From the NCBI RefSeq assembly GCF_044454545.1, contig NZ_JBITDV010000016.1:105126-169125 (forward strand): DNA of 64,000 nucleotides, written 5' to 3'. The stretch comes from Cryptosporangium sp044454545 (GTDB taxonomy: Bacteria; Actinomycetota; Actinomycetes; Mycobacteriales; Cryptosporangiaceae). Below are positions 41,041-49,919 of the stretch, one piece after another. The number at the start of each line of letters is the position of its first letter. Position 1 is the stretch's first letter. A program made the position numbers and the translations under genes. The notes under the pieces are model-generated. The model ran no database searches, was not told the origin of the DNA, and saw only the letters and a list, made by a program, of their open reading frames with translations.

Positions 41041-43127
41041 CGCCCCTCCTCCCGCGCGGAGTCGGCCGCCCGAGCGCCGTCGGCCGACTGCGCGGCCGGC
41101 TCGGAGGAGCCCGCGGACGGGCTCGGTGCGGGCACTTCGGTGGTCACGGACTCGACGGTAGCCGTATCGCGCGTTTGTGCGGGTGCACCATCCACAGGCT
41201 CTTTGCCGGACGAGGTCGGACGGAGGTCGAGGTTCGGCTCCGGCAGCTTGGCCAGCATGGAGGCCAGCGCACCCACGGCCGGATCGGCCGCCGGCTTCTC
41301 CACCGAGGCCGTTCCTACCGCCGGGGCGCCCGCTACGGCCGAAGGCGCCACGACCGCTGCGGACGCTGTCACCGCCGCGGACGCGGCGAAGTCGGGGACG
41401 GGACGCGCGGCCTCGATGAAGAGCGTGGCCACCTCGTGGCGGTGACGTTCGATCAGCCGGACGGCGTCGCGGAGGCGGTCGATGGTGCCGGCCGGGGGAT
41501 CGAGCTCGTCGAGCCGGGCCGTGTAGCGACGCTGTTCAGCGGCGAGCGCGGCGCTGAGCCGGCCGAGCAGGTCGGCCCGGGCCACGTGGGCGGCAGCACG
41601 CACCTCGTCGTCTTCGAAAACCTCGGCCAGCAACTCGGCCGAGAGCGTCACGGTGCCGCCGGCGACGTCGACCTCGCGGCCGACCGGCAACGTGCCGTCT
41701 CGCAGTGCGGCGGCGATCGCGATCGGCAGCGCGCTCGCCTTGCGACCGCCGTCGACCGACGCGTCGATCCCGTCGAGCCAGGAGCGGGCGGCCTCCGCGG
41801 CGTTCTTCGCCGCGCCGGACGACCCGCGGTCGCCGAGCGGCTCGGCCGCCACGGTGCCCGACGGAGTCTTCTTCCAGCTCCCGACCAGCTCGGCGGCGGC
41901 CTCGTCGACGATCGAGGTGAACAGCCGTACGACCCCGCCGACCAGCCCGGCCCGCACCCGGGAGGCCCGCATCGAGGCCGGCCCGGTCAGCGCGCCGCCA
42001 CCCTTGCCCGACCGGGCCTCGACGATCGCGGCCAGCCCGCCGTTGCCGGCGAACTCCTGCCAACGGCCGACGATGCCGCCGCGGAACAGCACGCCGTCGT
42101 TGACGTCGGACCGCAGCCGGGCGTCGGCCGCGGCGAAAGTCGTGCCGATGCTCGAGCGCAGCGTGGTCACGCTCTCGCGCTGGGCCCGGGTGGCGTCGGC
42201 CAGGCCGTCGACCCGGTCGCCGATCGCGGCCAGCGCGTCGGTGACCGTCTGCCGGACGACGCGGGCGCGCTGCGCAGGCGACTCGGCCAGGCGGGTGGCC
42301 CACATCCGCAGCGAGCGGACAGCCTGCTCGGGCAGCAACCCGCGCTCGTCGAGCGTCGACTGCTCGATGACGAAGAGCGGCGCGGCGCCGAGGCCCTCGT
42401 CACGCAGCAACTCGCGCAGGTGGGTGCTGACCGTCGCGTGCGCGAGGTGGTTCACCCGGGAGAGCACGACCGCGATCGAGGCACCCCGTGCCACCGCGGC
42501 CCGCAGCAGGTCCCACGGGACGGCGTCGGCGTAGCGGGCCGCGGTCGTGACGAAGATCCAGAGGTCGGCGGCGACGAGCAGCCGGCCCGCGAGCTCGCGG
42601 TTCTCGGACTCGACCGAATCGACGTCGGGCGCGTCGACCAGCGCGAGCCCGCTGGGCACGGCACCGGACTCGAGGACGCGGATCGAGCCCCGCTTCCCGT
42701 CGGACGACCGGGGAAGCGAGGGCAGCGGGCCACCGACGAGGAACGTGCCGAAGTCGTCCGGATGGCAGACGAGCACCGGCGAGCGGGTCGTCGGGCGCAG
42801 CACGCCCGCCGGGCTCACCGGCTCGCCGACCAGCGTGTTCAGCAGCGTCGACTTGCCGCCGCCGGTGGAGCCCCCGATGACGAGGAGCGGCGGGGTCTCC
42901 GGGCGGGACAGTCGGGGGACCAGGTAGTCGTCGATCTGGGCGGACAGGCTCGTGGCGGTACTCGCGGCGTCTTCGGCGCCGCGCAGCGGTAGGTGGAACC
43001 GGGTATCGGCCAGCGCGACCCGGAGCGCCTCTAACCCCTGGATCAGTTGCCTCGGAGGCACCACCGAAGCGGTCTTTTCGGGCGTACTGGGCCACGACGT
43101 GGCACGAACACCCCCGTCCGTCGTCAC
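41037..43127 (-). CDS. Dynamin-like GTPase (DynA-like partner)
   Basis: 696 residues. P-loop GSTGGGKST lies at residues 86-94, followed by RPTTRSPVLVC (G2 region), DAPD (165-168, G3) and a degenerate G4 (VLSRVNHL instead of NKxD). A long helical assembly region with no clear membrane span follows (about 240-610), then a Pro/Ala-rich acidic tail of ~85 residues. It is translated just before the larger GTPase (ATGA overlap), the arrangement of the actinomycete dynAB pair, so heteromeric assembly at the septal membrane is a reasonable inference. Identity with DynA itself is not proven. Start ATG 43127. Confidence 0.85.
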   Translation of the reverse strand: MTTDGGVRATSWPSTPEKTASVVPPRQLIQGLEALRVALADTRFHLPLRGAEDAASTATSLSAQIDDYLVPRLSRPETPPLLVIGGSTGGGKSTLLNTLVGEPVSPAGVLRPTTRSPVLVCHPDDFGTFLVGGPLPSLPRSSDGKRGSIRVLESGAVPSGLALVDAPDVDSVESENRELAGRLLVAADLWIFVTTAARYADAVPWDLLRAAVARGASIAVVLSRVNHLAHATVSTHLRELLRDEGLGAAPLFVIEQSTLDERGLLPEQAVRSLRMWATRLAESPAQRARVVRQTVTDALAAIGDRVDGLADATRAQRESVTTLRSSIGTTFAAADARLRSDVNDGVLFRGGIVGRWQEFAGNGGLAAIVEARSGKGGGALTGPASMRASRVRAGLVGGVVRLFTSIVDEAAAELVGSWKKTPSGTVAAEPLGDRGSSGAAKNAAEAARSWLDGIDASVDGGRKASALPIAIAAALRDGTLPVGREVDVAGGTVTLSAELLAEVFEDDEVRAAAHVARADLLGRLSAALAAEQRRYTARLDELDPPAGTIDRLRDAVRLIERHRHEVATLFIEAARPVPDFAASAAVTASAAVVAPSAVAGAPAVGTASVEKPAADPAVGALASMLAKLPEPNLDLRPTSSGKEPVDGAPAQTRDTATVESVTTEVPAPSPSAGSSEPAAQSADGARAADSAREEGR

Positions 43128-43275
43128 GCGAGTTCTGCCTCTCCGCTTACCCCGGACCCATTACCTGCGCCGACCCCACTCGACGTATCCGCTCGGAGAC
43201 TACCGTCGAGAGGCTCGTCGGAGCCGACGAACACCGTCGCGGTACGAAGCCGTGACCCGGGTGCCGGGCCTGGCC

Positions 43276-44127
43276 TCAGTCGGTGAGGTCGGCCAGCGCC
43301 GCTTCGACCTCCGCCAGCTCGCGGCGGAGGCGTTCGGCCTGCTCCTCGGCCTCGGCGCGGGCCGCGGCGACGATGTCGTCGACCGCCTCGGTGACGCCGG
43401 GCGAGTCGAGCTGGCTGACCATGCGCAGCGCGTCGGCGGCGCGGATGGACGTCGGCTTGATCAGCACGCGGGCGCCGCGGGAGGCGGAGATCGTCCACTG
43501 CCCCTCGTGGTGACCGATCGTGACGGTGAGGTCGGGCGCCTTCTTGGCCGTGGACTTCCGAGCCGGCTTGGCCTTCGCTGCCCCGGGCGGGGCCGTGACG
43601 GGTGCGGCGACGGGTGCTGCGGCCGCGGTGTCGATCGGCTTGGCGGCCGCGGTGCCGGTGGACTTCGTGGCGGGCCGCGGCGCGGTGACGGCATCGGCCG
43701 GAGCGGCCGCGGGAGCCGTCACCGGGCGAGTCGACGTCGCCGTTGCCGCCGCGACGGCCGCCGCCGCGCCGGGCCGCGTGCCCAACTCGCTCGATGCCCC
43801 ACCGCCGGCCGAGCCACTGGCCGTCGCCCCGTTCGCCACCGGGCCGACCACCGCGGGAGCTGACGCTTTCGCGGTCGGCTTCTGGCGCGTGATCTTGGGG
43901 GCCAGCTGCAGGTCGGTGGGGGCGAACGGGAGTTCGTCGCGCCCGAAGCGCACGACCACCCACTCGTCGGTCGACGGATCGTCGAACCGAATGACCTGCC
44001 CGATCTGCCCGGCTACCTGCCCGGCAGCCGAGGTGAACTGAACCTTGGGCTTTCGTCCGGCCTCGACCTGCGTGCGGAGCGTGTCGAGGTCGGCAGTGGA
44101 CAGCCCTCGGCTGCGGGTAGTCGGCAT
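43276..44127 (-). CDS. DUF6319-like protein
   Basis: 283 residues in three parts. An N-terminal ~80-residue domain (LDTLRTQVEAGRKPKVQFTS, WVVVRFGRDELPF) is followed by an Ala/Pro/Thr-rich linker of ~110 residues. A C-terminal domain (TVTIGHHEGQWTISASRG) ends in a coiled coil of heptads (AEEQAERLRRELAEVEAAL). This order matches actinobacterial DUF6319 proteins of unknown function as I recall them. It lies 148 bases upstream of the GTPase pair on the same strand. Confidence 0.68.
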   Translation of the reverse strand: MPTTRSRGLSTADLDTLRTQVEAGRKPKVQFTSAAGQVAGQIGQVIRFDDPSTDEWVVVRFGRDELPFAPTDLQLAPKITRQKPTAKASAPAVVGPVANGATASGSAGGGASSELGTRPGAAAAVAAATATSTRPVTAPAAAPADAVTAPRPATKSTGTAAAKPIDTAAAAPVAAPVTAPPGAAKAKPARKSTAKKAPDLTVTIGHHEGQWTISASRGARVLIKPTSIRAADALRMVSQLDSPGVTEAVDDIVAAARAEAEEQAERLRRELAEVEAALADLTD

Positions 44128-44220
44128 CCTGCCTCCTCCAATGGGCCCCTACCGGGACCGCGTCATGGGGGAGTTACTACCAGAGCCCCCCGACGAAACC
44201 ATTCACCGGGAACCGCGACA

Positions 44221-45618
44221 TCACAGGTACATCCCGGTCCGCTCGCCGTGCGTCCCCGGTTCGCGCCGTTCCGGCAGGGCCTCGCCGAAGAACACCTTGC
44301 CCCCGAAATCGCCCTGCAACCGGTCGTCCAGCACGTCGGCCAGCCCGGTCATGACCCTGATCGCGGTCGACAGGTGGGTCGGCTGGAAGTCGGTGCCGAA
44401 CACCGCCACCGCAGCCCAGACCGTGTCGTCCTCCAGGTACAACCGGCCCACCGGCAGTGTCTTGGTCAGCGCCGACAGCCGCTCGTACAGCCGCTGCGTC
44501 GCCCGTACCTCGGTCAATACCGGCGACGACACCTCGACCAGCGGCGGATCGTCGGTGATGCGCACGAACACCATCGCCGACCCACTGCGGATCGCGATGT
44601 CGCCGTCGGCGTCCACCGGCAGTTCGTCCACCGGTCGCGCCAGCAGTTCGGAAACGACCGCCCGCACCCGATCCGGCAGCGGGGCCGCCGGATCGTGGGC
44701 GGCCGGTGCCGAAGCCCCGGCCGAACTGCCCGGGACCCGCCGAGCCGCCCCCAGCGGGGACAACTCCACCTCACCCTCCAGCGCGGTCGCCGAGTACGTG
44801 AGGAACGCCGGGTGCGGTGTGCCGTAGACCTCCCGCAGCGTCCGGATCGCGATCGCGGCCAGCCGACCGGCGTCGGACGTGGGCATCTGCAGGCCGAAGT
44901 TGTCGGTCGTGCCGTCGACGACGCCCGGCGGTGACCAGCCGAGCGCGACCAGGTCGGCGATCGCGTGCCGGTCGAGCCGGTGCCCCGGCGGGAGCCCGGC
45001 GTTGCCGACGGCCTCCGCGTGCAGCAGGTTCTCGTCGAACATCACGAACTCGACCGTGTACGTCGCATCGCCGGTGCCGCCCGCGGTCGGGTCGAGCGTC
45101 AGGGTCAGCTGAGTGCCCAGCTCCAGCCCGCGCAGGATCCCGGCGAGCGCCGTCCGCAGCTCCGCCCAGGCGGCTTCGACCTTGGCGCTCAGATCGACTG
45201 TCGACGGGTCTTCCGGCAGGGGCAGTGGATCCACGGTCGGCACCGCCGTCGACGACGATTCGCCCGGCTCGCCGAGCTCGACGAACCGCTCGAGCACGAC
45301 CCGGCGCAGCCGCCCGGTGTTCCGGCATCCGCGCAGGTAGGCGAGCTGCGCATCGGCGCCGCGGGGAGGCGTCTCGTGGTCGCCCAGACCGGCCGCGCGC
45401 AGGCCGGCCACCACGTCGGCGCGGGCGTCGGCGTCGGTCGGCAGCCATCGGTCACGCAATACCGGCCAGGCGATGCGGACGAAATCGGCGCGCGGCGCCG
45501 GACCGAACGTGGCACGCAGCGCCGCTGCCGGGCCTCCTGCCGCCTCCTCCAGCGCGAGCTCCCGCGCCAGTTCGGCGGCCAGCCTGGACGGCACTCGCGA
45601 CCAGTCGAATCCCGGCAT
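44221..45618 (-). CDS. YbjN / T3SS-type chaperone-like domain protein
   Basis: 465 residues. The middle part (FVMFDENLLHAEAVGN, LPPGHRLDRHAIADLVALGW) and the C-terminal ~130 residues (IAIRSGSAMVFVRITDDPP through HLSTAIRVMTGLADVLDDRL) match the YbjN-like fold found in actinobacterial proteins annotated as T3SS (YopN, CesT) and YbjN peptide-binding chaperones. No secretion signal. A type III system is not implied; the fold is used for peptide or partner binding. ATG 45618 has a perfect AGGAGG upstream, which decides the start. Confidence 0.75.
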   Translation of the reverse strand: MPGFDWSRVPSRLAAELARELALEEAAGGPAAALRATFGPAPRADFVRIAWPVLRDRWLPTDADARADVVAGLRAAGLGDHETPPRGADAQLAYLRGCRNTGRLRRVVLERFVELGEPGESSSTAVPTVDPLPLPEDPSTVDLSAKVEAAWAELRTALAGILRGLELGTQLTLTLDPTAGGTGDATYTVEFVMFDENLLHAEAVGNAGLPPGHRLDRHAIADLVALGWSPPGVVDGTTDNFGLQMPTSDAGRLAAIAIRTLREVYGTPHPAFLTYSATALEGEVELSPLGAARRVPGSSAGASAPAAHDPAAPLPDRVRAVVSELLARPVDELPVDADGDIAIRSGSAMVFVRITDDPPLVEVSSPVLTEVRATQRLYERLSALTKTLPVGRLYLEDDTVWAAVAVFGTDFQPTHLSTAIRVMTGLADVLDDRLQGDFGGKVFFGEALPERREPGTHGERTGMYL

Positions 45619-45815
45619 TGCGCCTCCTGTTTCGTGCGTCCGCGTACGGGCGCGTGCCGCCACCCTAGTGCGGCCCCTCGACGTCCCCATCAGACCACCG
45701 GGCCCGACGACCCGTCTGACGCGTCGCCGACTCAACCGTCCTGCCTCCGCGATTTCCACCGCACACTCGTGCGGGATCGGACAGGGCGTCCGGATGTGAA
45801 GGAGAAACGAGAGTC

Positions 45816-46286
45816 ATGCGGTTAGGGGGCGTCCTCCTGGCGGGAGCGGCCGTGGCCACGATGTTGACCGGTTGCTCGTCGTCGGACGAGGACAACGTTC
45901 GGACGGCGCTGTCCGAGTACCTCGACGAGGTCGGTGAGAAGGACTACGACGAAGCCTGCGGCTACGTCGACGCGAGCGCCAAGCGGAAGCTGGGCGAGGA
46001 CTGCGCGCCCGCGCTGAGCAAGCGGTACGCGAACCTGTCGAGCGGCGTCCGGGACGACCTGGACGAGATCGACGTGGACGACGTCGACGTCGACGGCTCG
46101 ACCGCGACGGTGCACGACGGTGACCTCGAGGTCACCGAGACCAGGAAGACCACCAAGAAGGACAAGGACGGCAAGAAGAAGACGACGACGAAGACGTCAC
46201 ACCACGCCGCGCCGGACGTGAGCAGCGGTGACGGCTTCACGCTGGTGAAGAGCGGCGATCACTGGCTAGTGAGCGCCGGTATCTAG
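45816..46286 (+). CDS. Lipoprotein
   Basis: 156 residues. A type II signal peptide (RLGGVLLAGAAVATMLTGC) has its lipobox LTGC with the acylated Cys at 20. The mature part holds a ~60-residue helical domain with two cysteines (EACGYVDAS and GEDCAPAL) that can form a disulfide, then an unusual lysine/threonine-rich stretch (TRKTTKKDKDGKKKTTTKT). The fold resembles small SCO-type lipoproteins with unknown roles. GAAGGAG precedes the ATG. The 3' end overlaps the convergent thiamine-binding-like gene by 21 bases. Confidence 0.85.
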   Translation: MRLGGVLLAGAAVATMLTGCSSSDEDNVRTALSEYLDEVGEKDYDEACGYVDASAKRKLGEDCAPALSKRYANLSSGVRDDLDEIDVDDVDVDGSTATVHDGDLEVTETRKTTKKDKDGKKKTTTKTSHHAAPDVSSGDGFTLVKSGDHWLVSAGI

Positions 46287-46568
46287 GAACCGCTCCACGG
46301 TCGCGACCTTGCTGGTCAGGCCGTCGGTGACGCCGGGCCGGATGTCGGCCTTCAGCACCAGGCTGACCCGCCCGGCACCCGCACCGGCGGCCTCGCAGGC
46401 GCGCTTGACGACGTCCATCACCTCGTCCCACTCGCCTTCGATCGACGTGAACATCGCGTCGGTGTGGTTGGGCAGGCCGCTCTCGCGGACGACGCGCACG
46501 GCCTCGGCGACCGCCGCTCCGACCGACTCGCCGGTCCCCATCGGGCTGACCGAGAACGCGACGATCAC
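46266..46568 (-). CDS. MTH1187-type thiamine-binding family protein
   Basis: 100 residues. MIVAFSVSPMGTGESV at the start, HTDAMFTSIEGEWDEVM in the middle and VLKADIRPG near the end are the signatures of the MTH1187/YkoF-like ferredoxin-fold family, some members of which bind thiamine or hydroxymethylpyrimidine. It starts directly after the DUF6457 stop, as the last gene of a mobA-DUF6457-MTH1187 unit. A biological link to MobA is unknown. Confidence 0.9.
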   Translation of the reverse strand: MIVAFSVSPMGTGESVGAAVAEAVRVVRESGLPNHTDAMFTSIEGEWDEVMDVVKRACEAAGAGAGRVSLVLKADIRPGVTDGLTSKVATVERFLDTGAH

Positions 46569-46826
46569 TCAGTCCTCCAGCACGGTGTCGGAGACGCGGT
46601 CGGGATTCCAGCCTTCGGCCAGCGCCGCGATCTTCTTCGCGGCCTCCCGCGGGTCTGCTCCCGCACCCACCGCCAGGCCGAGGAGGTAGGTGGTCAGCGG
46701 CGCGGCCGGCCGGGCGACCCCGTGGGCGACGTCCCGGGCCAGGTCGAGCACCAGCGATCGGTCGACCGGGCCTTCCAGGCCCAGGTCAACGGTGACTGCC
46801 GCCACCCAGTCGTCGAGCGCGCTCAT
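46569..46826 (-). CDS. DUF6457-family protein
   Basis: 85 residues, helical: SALDDWVAAVTVDLGLE, LVLDLARDVAHGVARPAAPLT and LAVGAGADPREAAKKI are the DUF6457 pattern. The family often accompanies mobA in actinobacteria, as here, with a 4-base overlap with mobA upstream and no gap to the next gene. It may modulate guanylyl transfer, but this is inference from position. Confidence 0.8.
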   Translation of the reverse strand: MSALDDWVAAVTVDLGLEGPVDRSLVLDLARDVAHGVARPAAPLTTYLLGLAVGAGADPREAAKKIAALAEGWNPDRVSDTVLED

Positions 46827-47446
46827 CCGTCTGCCTCCTTCGATTCAGCGGACGCCTGCCACGCGAGTGTTTCGGCGACCCGGATGTCTTCGGCATCGTC
46901 GCAGTCGAGCCACGGCGGCACCCCGGCGGGACTTACCCGAACCCGTTCCAGCGAAAGCCGGGCGACGACCCGGCGCAACGGCACCCCGTGCGGTGTTCCC
47001 TCTTCGGCTACGGCCGCGGCCAGCGCGGACGCCCGGTACACCCCGGCCAGGTGCTGGTCGCGGCCGGAGTCGTCGACCAGCACGGCTCCGTCGGCCACCA
47101 GGGCGGCCTCCCGCAGCGACGAGACCACCGCACGGGTGAGGAACGGCAGGTCTGCGGCCAGTAGCGCCAGCCAGGCAACCGGCCGCGGGGTGGCGTCCGC
47201 CAACGCCTCGATACCGGCGGAGAGCGCAGCGACCGGGCCACCGCCCGGGGGGTTCTCGCGGACCACCAGCACGTCGGCCGGGACCGGCTGCGGCGGACCC
47301 ACGACGACGCGGGGCGCGGCATCCTCGACCGCGGCGAGGACGCGGTCGAGAAGGGAGACCCCGCCGATCAGCAGGCCGGGCTTGTGGACGCCGCCCAGCC
47401 GTCGCGCCTGGCCGCCCGCGAGTATCAGTGCGCCGTACGGATCCAC
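46823..47446 (-). CDS. mobA: Molybdenum cofactor guanylyltransferase MobA-like
   Basis: 207 residues of the nucleotidyltransferase A fold. The nucleotide loop is LAGGQARRLGGVHKP, PGGGPVAALSAGIEAL binds the base, and LLAADLPFL carries a metal-binding aspartate. It would attach GMP to molybdopterin to form the bis-MGD cofactor. The usual DK after the loop reads HK, so a related nucleotidyltransferase role (for example CMP) cannot be excluded. It is divergent from fdhD (44 bases), consistent with a formate dehydrogenase cofactor pathway. Confidence 0.85.
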   Translation of the reverse strand: MDPYGALILAGGQARRLGGVHKPGLLIGGVSLLDRVLAAVEDAAPRVVVGPPQPVPADVLVVRENPPGGGPVAALSAGIEALADATPRPVAWLALLAADLPFLTRAVVSSLREAALVADGAVLVDDSGRDQHLAGVYRASALAAAVAEEGTPHGVPLRRVVARLSLERVRVSPAGVPPWLDCDDAEDIRVAETLAWQASAESKEADG

Positions 47447-47490
47447 GGATTCGAACGTACTCTGAATACTGTCGACCGTAAGGAGATGCC

Positions 47491-48315
47491 ATGGGCAGGG
47501 TGACCGGGCGTCGACCGGTGATTCGGGTCAACGGATCTGAGCAGACCCGTCGGCCGGACACGCTCGTAGCCGAGGAGCCGCTGGAGATCCGGGTCGGCGG
47601 CCAGCCGTACGCGGTCACGATGCGGACTCCGGGCGACGATGTGGACCTCGTGCACGGTTTCCTGCTCAGCGAGGGCGTGATCACGTCGGCGGAGCAGGTC
47701 GCGGGCGCGCGCTACTGCCTGGGCACCGGCCCCGACGGGCAGAACACCTACAACGTGCTCGACGTCGCCCTCGCGGCCGGTGTCGAGCCGCCGTCGCCCG
47801 ACATCAGGCGGAACGTCTACACGACGAGCTCGTGCGGGATCTGCGGCAAGGCCTCGATCGACGCCGTTCGCACGCAGAGCGCGTTCTCGGTCGCTGAGGA
47901 CCCACTGCGGATCGGCGTCGACGTCATCGCCAAGCTGCCGGACCGGCTGCGCGCCGCTCAGCGGGTGTTCGACCGCACCGGCGGGCTGCACGCGGCCGCG
48001 CTGGCCGGGGCCGACGGAGAGTTGGTCGAGGTCCGCGAGGACGTCGGGCGGCACAACGCGGTCGACAAGGTGCTGGGTTCGGCCCTGCGGGCGGGTTCCA
48101 CCCCGGCGACCGGGCACGTCTTGATGGTGTCTGGGCGCGCATCGTTCGAACTGGTGCAGAAAGCGGTGATGGCGGGCGTTCCGGCGCTGGCCGCGGTGTC
48201 GGCGCCGTCGACGCTGGCCGTCGATCTGGCGGCGGAGGCCGGGATGACGCTGATCGGGTTCCTGCGCGGCGAGACGATGAACGTCTACACCGGTGAGCAC
48301 CGGCTCACGTTCTGA
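47491..48315 (+). CDS. fdhD: Formate dehydrogenase accessory sulfurtransferase FdhD
   Basis: 274 residues. The sulfur-carrying pair of cysteines is in TSSCGICGK (about residues 112-120). DDVDLVHGFLLSEG near the N-terminus and EDVGRHNAVDKVLG plus SGRASFELVQKA in the core are diagnostic. It passes sulfur from a cysteine desulfurase to the Mo-bisMGD cofactor of formate dehydrogenase, which is not in this window. AAGGAG lies 6 bases before ATG 47491. Confidence 0.96.
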   Translation: MGRVTGRRPVIRVNGSEQTRRPDTLVAEEPLEIRVGGQPYAVTMRTPGDDVDLVHGFLLSEGVITSAEQVAGARYCLGTGPDGQNTYNVLDVALAAGVEPPSPDIRRNVYTTSSCGICGKASIDAVRTQSAFSVAEDPLRIGVDVIAKLPDRLRAAQRVFDRTGGLHAAALAGADGELVEVREDVGRHNAVDKVLGSALRAGSTPATGHVLMVSGRASFELVQKAVMAGVPALAAVSAPSTLAVDLAAEAGMTLIGFLRGETMNVYTGEHRLTF

Positions 48316-48319
48316 CCGA

Positions 48320-48862
48320 TCAACCGATCTCGAGGATTTCCGGTCCGTCGACCGGTTCGGTCGCCGCCGGCCGCGCCGCCGTACGTTTTCTGGCGGACGC
48401 CACTCCTGGGCGCTTTCGGCGGCTCGGTCGCAGCTCGACCGTGGTCAGCTGGGCCAGCACCGAGCGGGGGGCCGCTGCCAGGTAGTCGTTCGGCAGCACC
48501 AGGCCGAGCCAGCCGCCGACCGCCGTGCACGCGCCGCCGCCGAGTGCGGCCGGGATCGCCGGCAGCGCGGGGTGCAGCAGCGTCGCGTCGTGGCCCCAGC
48601 CGATCAGTGCGGCGGCCGTGGCCGCGACGACCAGCACGGCCGGCCAGGCGCGTTGGGCGCGGCCGCTGAGCGAGACCGCGGCGTGCCCGGTGGCGGCTCC
48701 GACCACTACGTACGACAGCAGCAGGAACAGCGCGGGGTATACGTCGGGACCGCGGGTGGTCACCCACGCGAGCGCGCTCTCGTACAGCAAGAGCGCGAGC
48801 AGTGCGGCCGCCACTCCGACGGCCCAAGCCCGTGCCATGGCCCGAGACGCTAGCGCGAACAT
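48320..48862 (-). CDS. Hypothetical membrane protein
   Basis: 180 residues with four hydrophobic segments in the first ~125 (WAVGVAAALLALLLYE, ALFLLLSYVVVGAAT, AVLVVAATAAALIGW, ALPAIPAALGGGACTAVGGW), then a basic tail (RPSRRKRPGVASARKR) ending PEILEIG. I do not recognise the family. Start is uncertain: ATG 48862 and ATG 48838 are both possible and neither has a strong ribosome binding site. It ends 4 bases from the convergent fdhD stop. Confidence 0.65.
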   Translation of the reverse strand: MFALASRAMARAWAVGVAAALLALLLYESALAWVTTRGPDVYPALFLLLSYVVVGAATGHAAVSLSGRAQRAWPAVLVVAATAAALIGWGHDATLLHPALPAIPAALGGGACTAVGGWLGLVLPNDYLAAAPRSVLAQLTTVELRPSRRKRPGVASARKRTAARPAATEPVDGPEILEIG

Positions 48863-48889
48863 CGTTCGCAAGTGAGGAGGTCCGGAGAA

Positions 48890-48997
48890 ATGTTCATAAC
48901 GGTCATGCGGTCGGGAGCGCGGTATGAAACGGCGCACGCACGAGCGGGCTGTGCGACCGGAGCTCCCTGGCCGCACTCTCCGACCTGCAGCGGTTGA
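48890..48997 (+). CDS. Possible 35-residue leader ORF before the fructosamine kinase gene
   Basis: AGGAGG at 48875-48880 with a 9-base spacer to ATG 48890 is the strongest ribosome binding site in this stretch. It opens a 35-codon frame (MFITVMRSGARYE..., two cysteines near the end) that stops at 48997, 24 bases before the kinase GTG, which itself has only a weak site. A leader peptide or translational-coupling ORF is possible. Composition alone does not prove coding. Confidence 0.35.
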   Translation: MFITVMRSGARYETAHARAGCATGAPWPHSPTCSG

Positions 48998-49021
48998 CGT
49001 CGAGGGCCTACGGTCGGCGAC

Positions 49022-49912
49022 GTGGACCTCGAGTACCTACGGACCCATCCGGAGACGATCCCGCGGCTGGTCGAGCACCAGCGGATCCGGATCACCCCGC
49101 TCGGCGGGGCGAAGGGCGGGCGGATCGAACGCTGGACCCTCGACGACGGCACCGACCTGTTCGCGAAAGTGATCCCGGATCAGAAACTGACATCCGAACC
49201 GGGTGACGGGTTCGTGGCGGAGGGGCGGTCGCTGCGCTGGCTCGCCGAGGCCGGCGCCGCGGCCGTGCCGGAGGTGCTCATCGCGATCCCGGAAATGCTG
49301 GTCACCGCCTGGGTCGACCAGGGCCGGGCGACGACGTCGGGGGCCGAGGTCTTCGGACGCCAACTCGCCACACTGCACGCGAGCGGCGCACCGACGTTCG
49401 GCGCCGAGGCCGACGGGTTCCTGGCCACGCTGCCGCTGACGAACACGCCCGAGCCGGACTGGCCGACGTTCTACGTGAAACATCGGTGCCTGCCCTTCCT
49501 GCGTCTCGCTCGTGACGCCGGGGCGCTCTCCGCTGCGCAAACGTCCACGATCGAGGCTGCGCTGGGCCGCCTTCCGGACGCCGCCGGGCCGCCCGAACCC
49601 CCGGCGCGGCTGCACGGGGACCTGTGGTCCGGCAACGTCCTGCCCGGGCGCGTGGACGGCGCCGACGGCTGGTGGCTGGTCGATCCGGCCGCGTACGGCG
49701 GCCACCGCGAGACCGACTTGGCAATGCTCGCGCTGTTCGGCGCACCGCACCTGGACCGGGTCATGGACGCCTACCAGGAAGCGACGCCGCTGGCGGAGGG
49801 GTGGCGCGAGCGCGTCGGCCTGCACCAGCTGCACCCGCTGCTGGTCCACTGCGTCCTGTTCGGTGGGAGTTATGCGTCCCGGGCGGTCGCGGCGGCCCGG
49901 AGCGTCCCCTGA
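49022..49912 (+). CDS. Fructosamine kinase family protein
   Basis: 296 residues of the aminoglycoside-phosphotransferase-like fold. The ATP-binding lysine is in LFAKV, the catalytic loop is HGDLWSGNV (about 201-209) and the metal-binding region is DPAAYGGHRETDL. It phosphorylates ketosamines on glycated amines or proteins so that they decay back to free amine (deglycation). Start GTG 49022. It ends 7 bases from the convergent response-regulator stop. Confidence 0.9.
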   Translation: MDLEYLRTHPETIPRLVEHQRIRITPLGGAKGGRIERWTLDDGTDLFAKVIPDQKLTSEPGDGFVAEGRSLRWLAEAGAAAVPEVLIAIPEMLVTAWVDQGRATTSGAEVFGRQLATLHASGAPTFGAEADGFLATLPLTNTPEPDWPTFYVKHRCLPFLRLARDAGALSAAQTSTIEAALGRLPDAAGPPEPPARLHGDLWSGNVLPGRVDGADGWWLVDPAAYGGHRETDLAMLALFGAPHLDRVMDAYQEATPLAEGWRERVGLHQLHPLLVHCVLFGGSYASRAVAAARSVP

Positions 49913-49919
49913 GTCCCAC

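Noticed and set aside
44221..45618. Evidence for a type III secretion system
   Set aside because: Only the chaperone-like fold is present; no secretion apparatus genes exist in the window.
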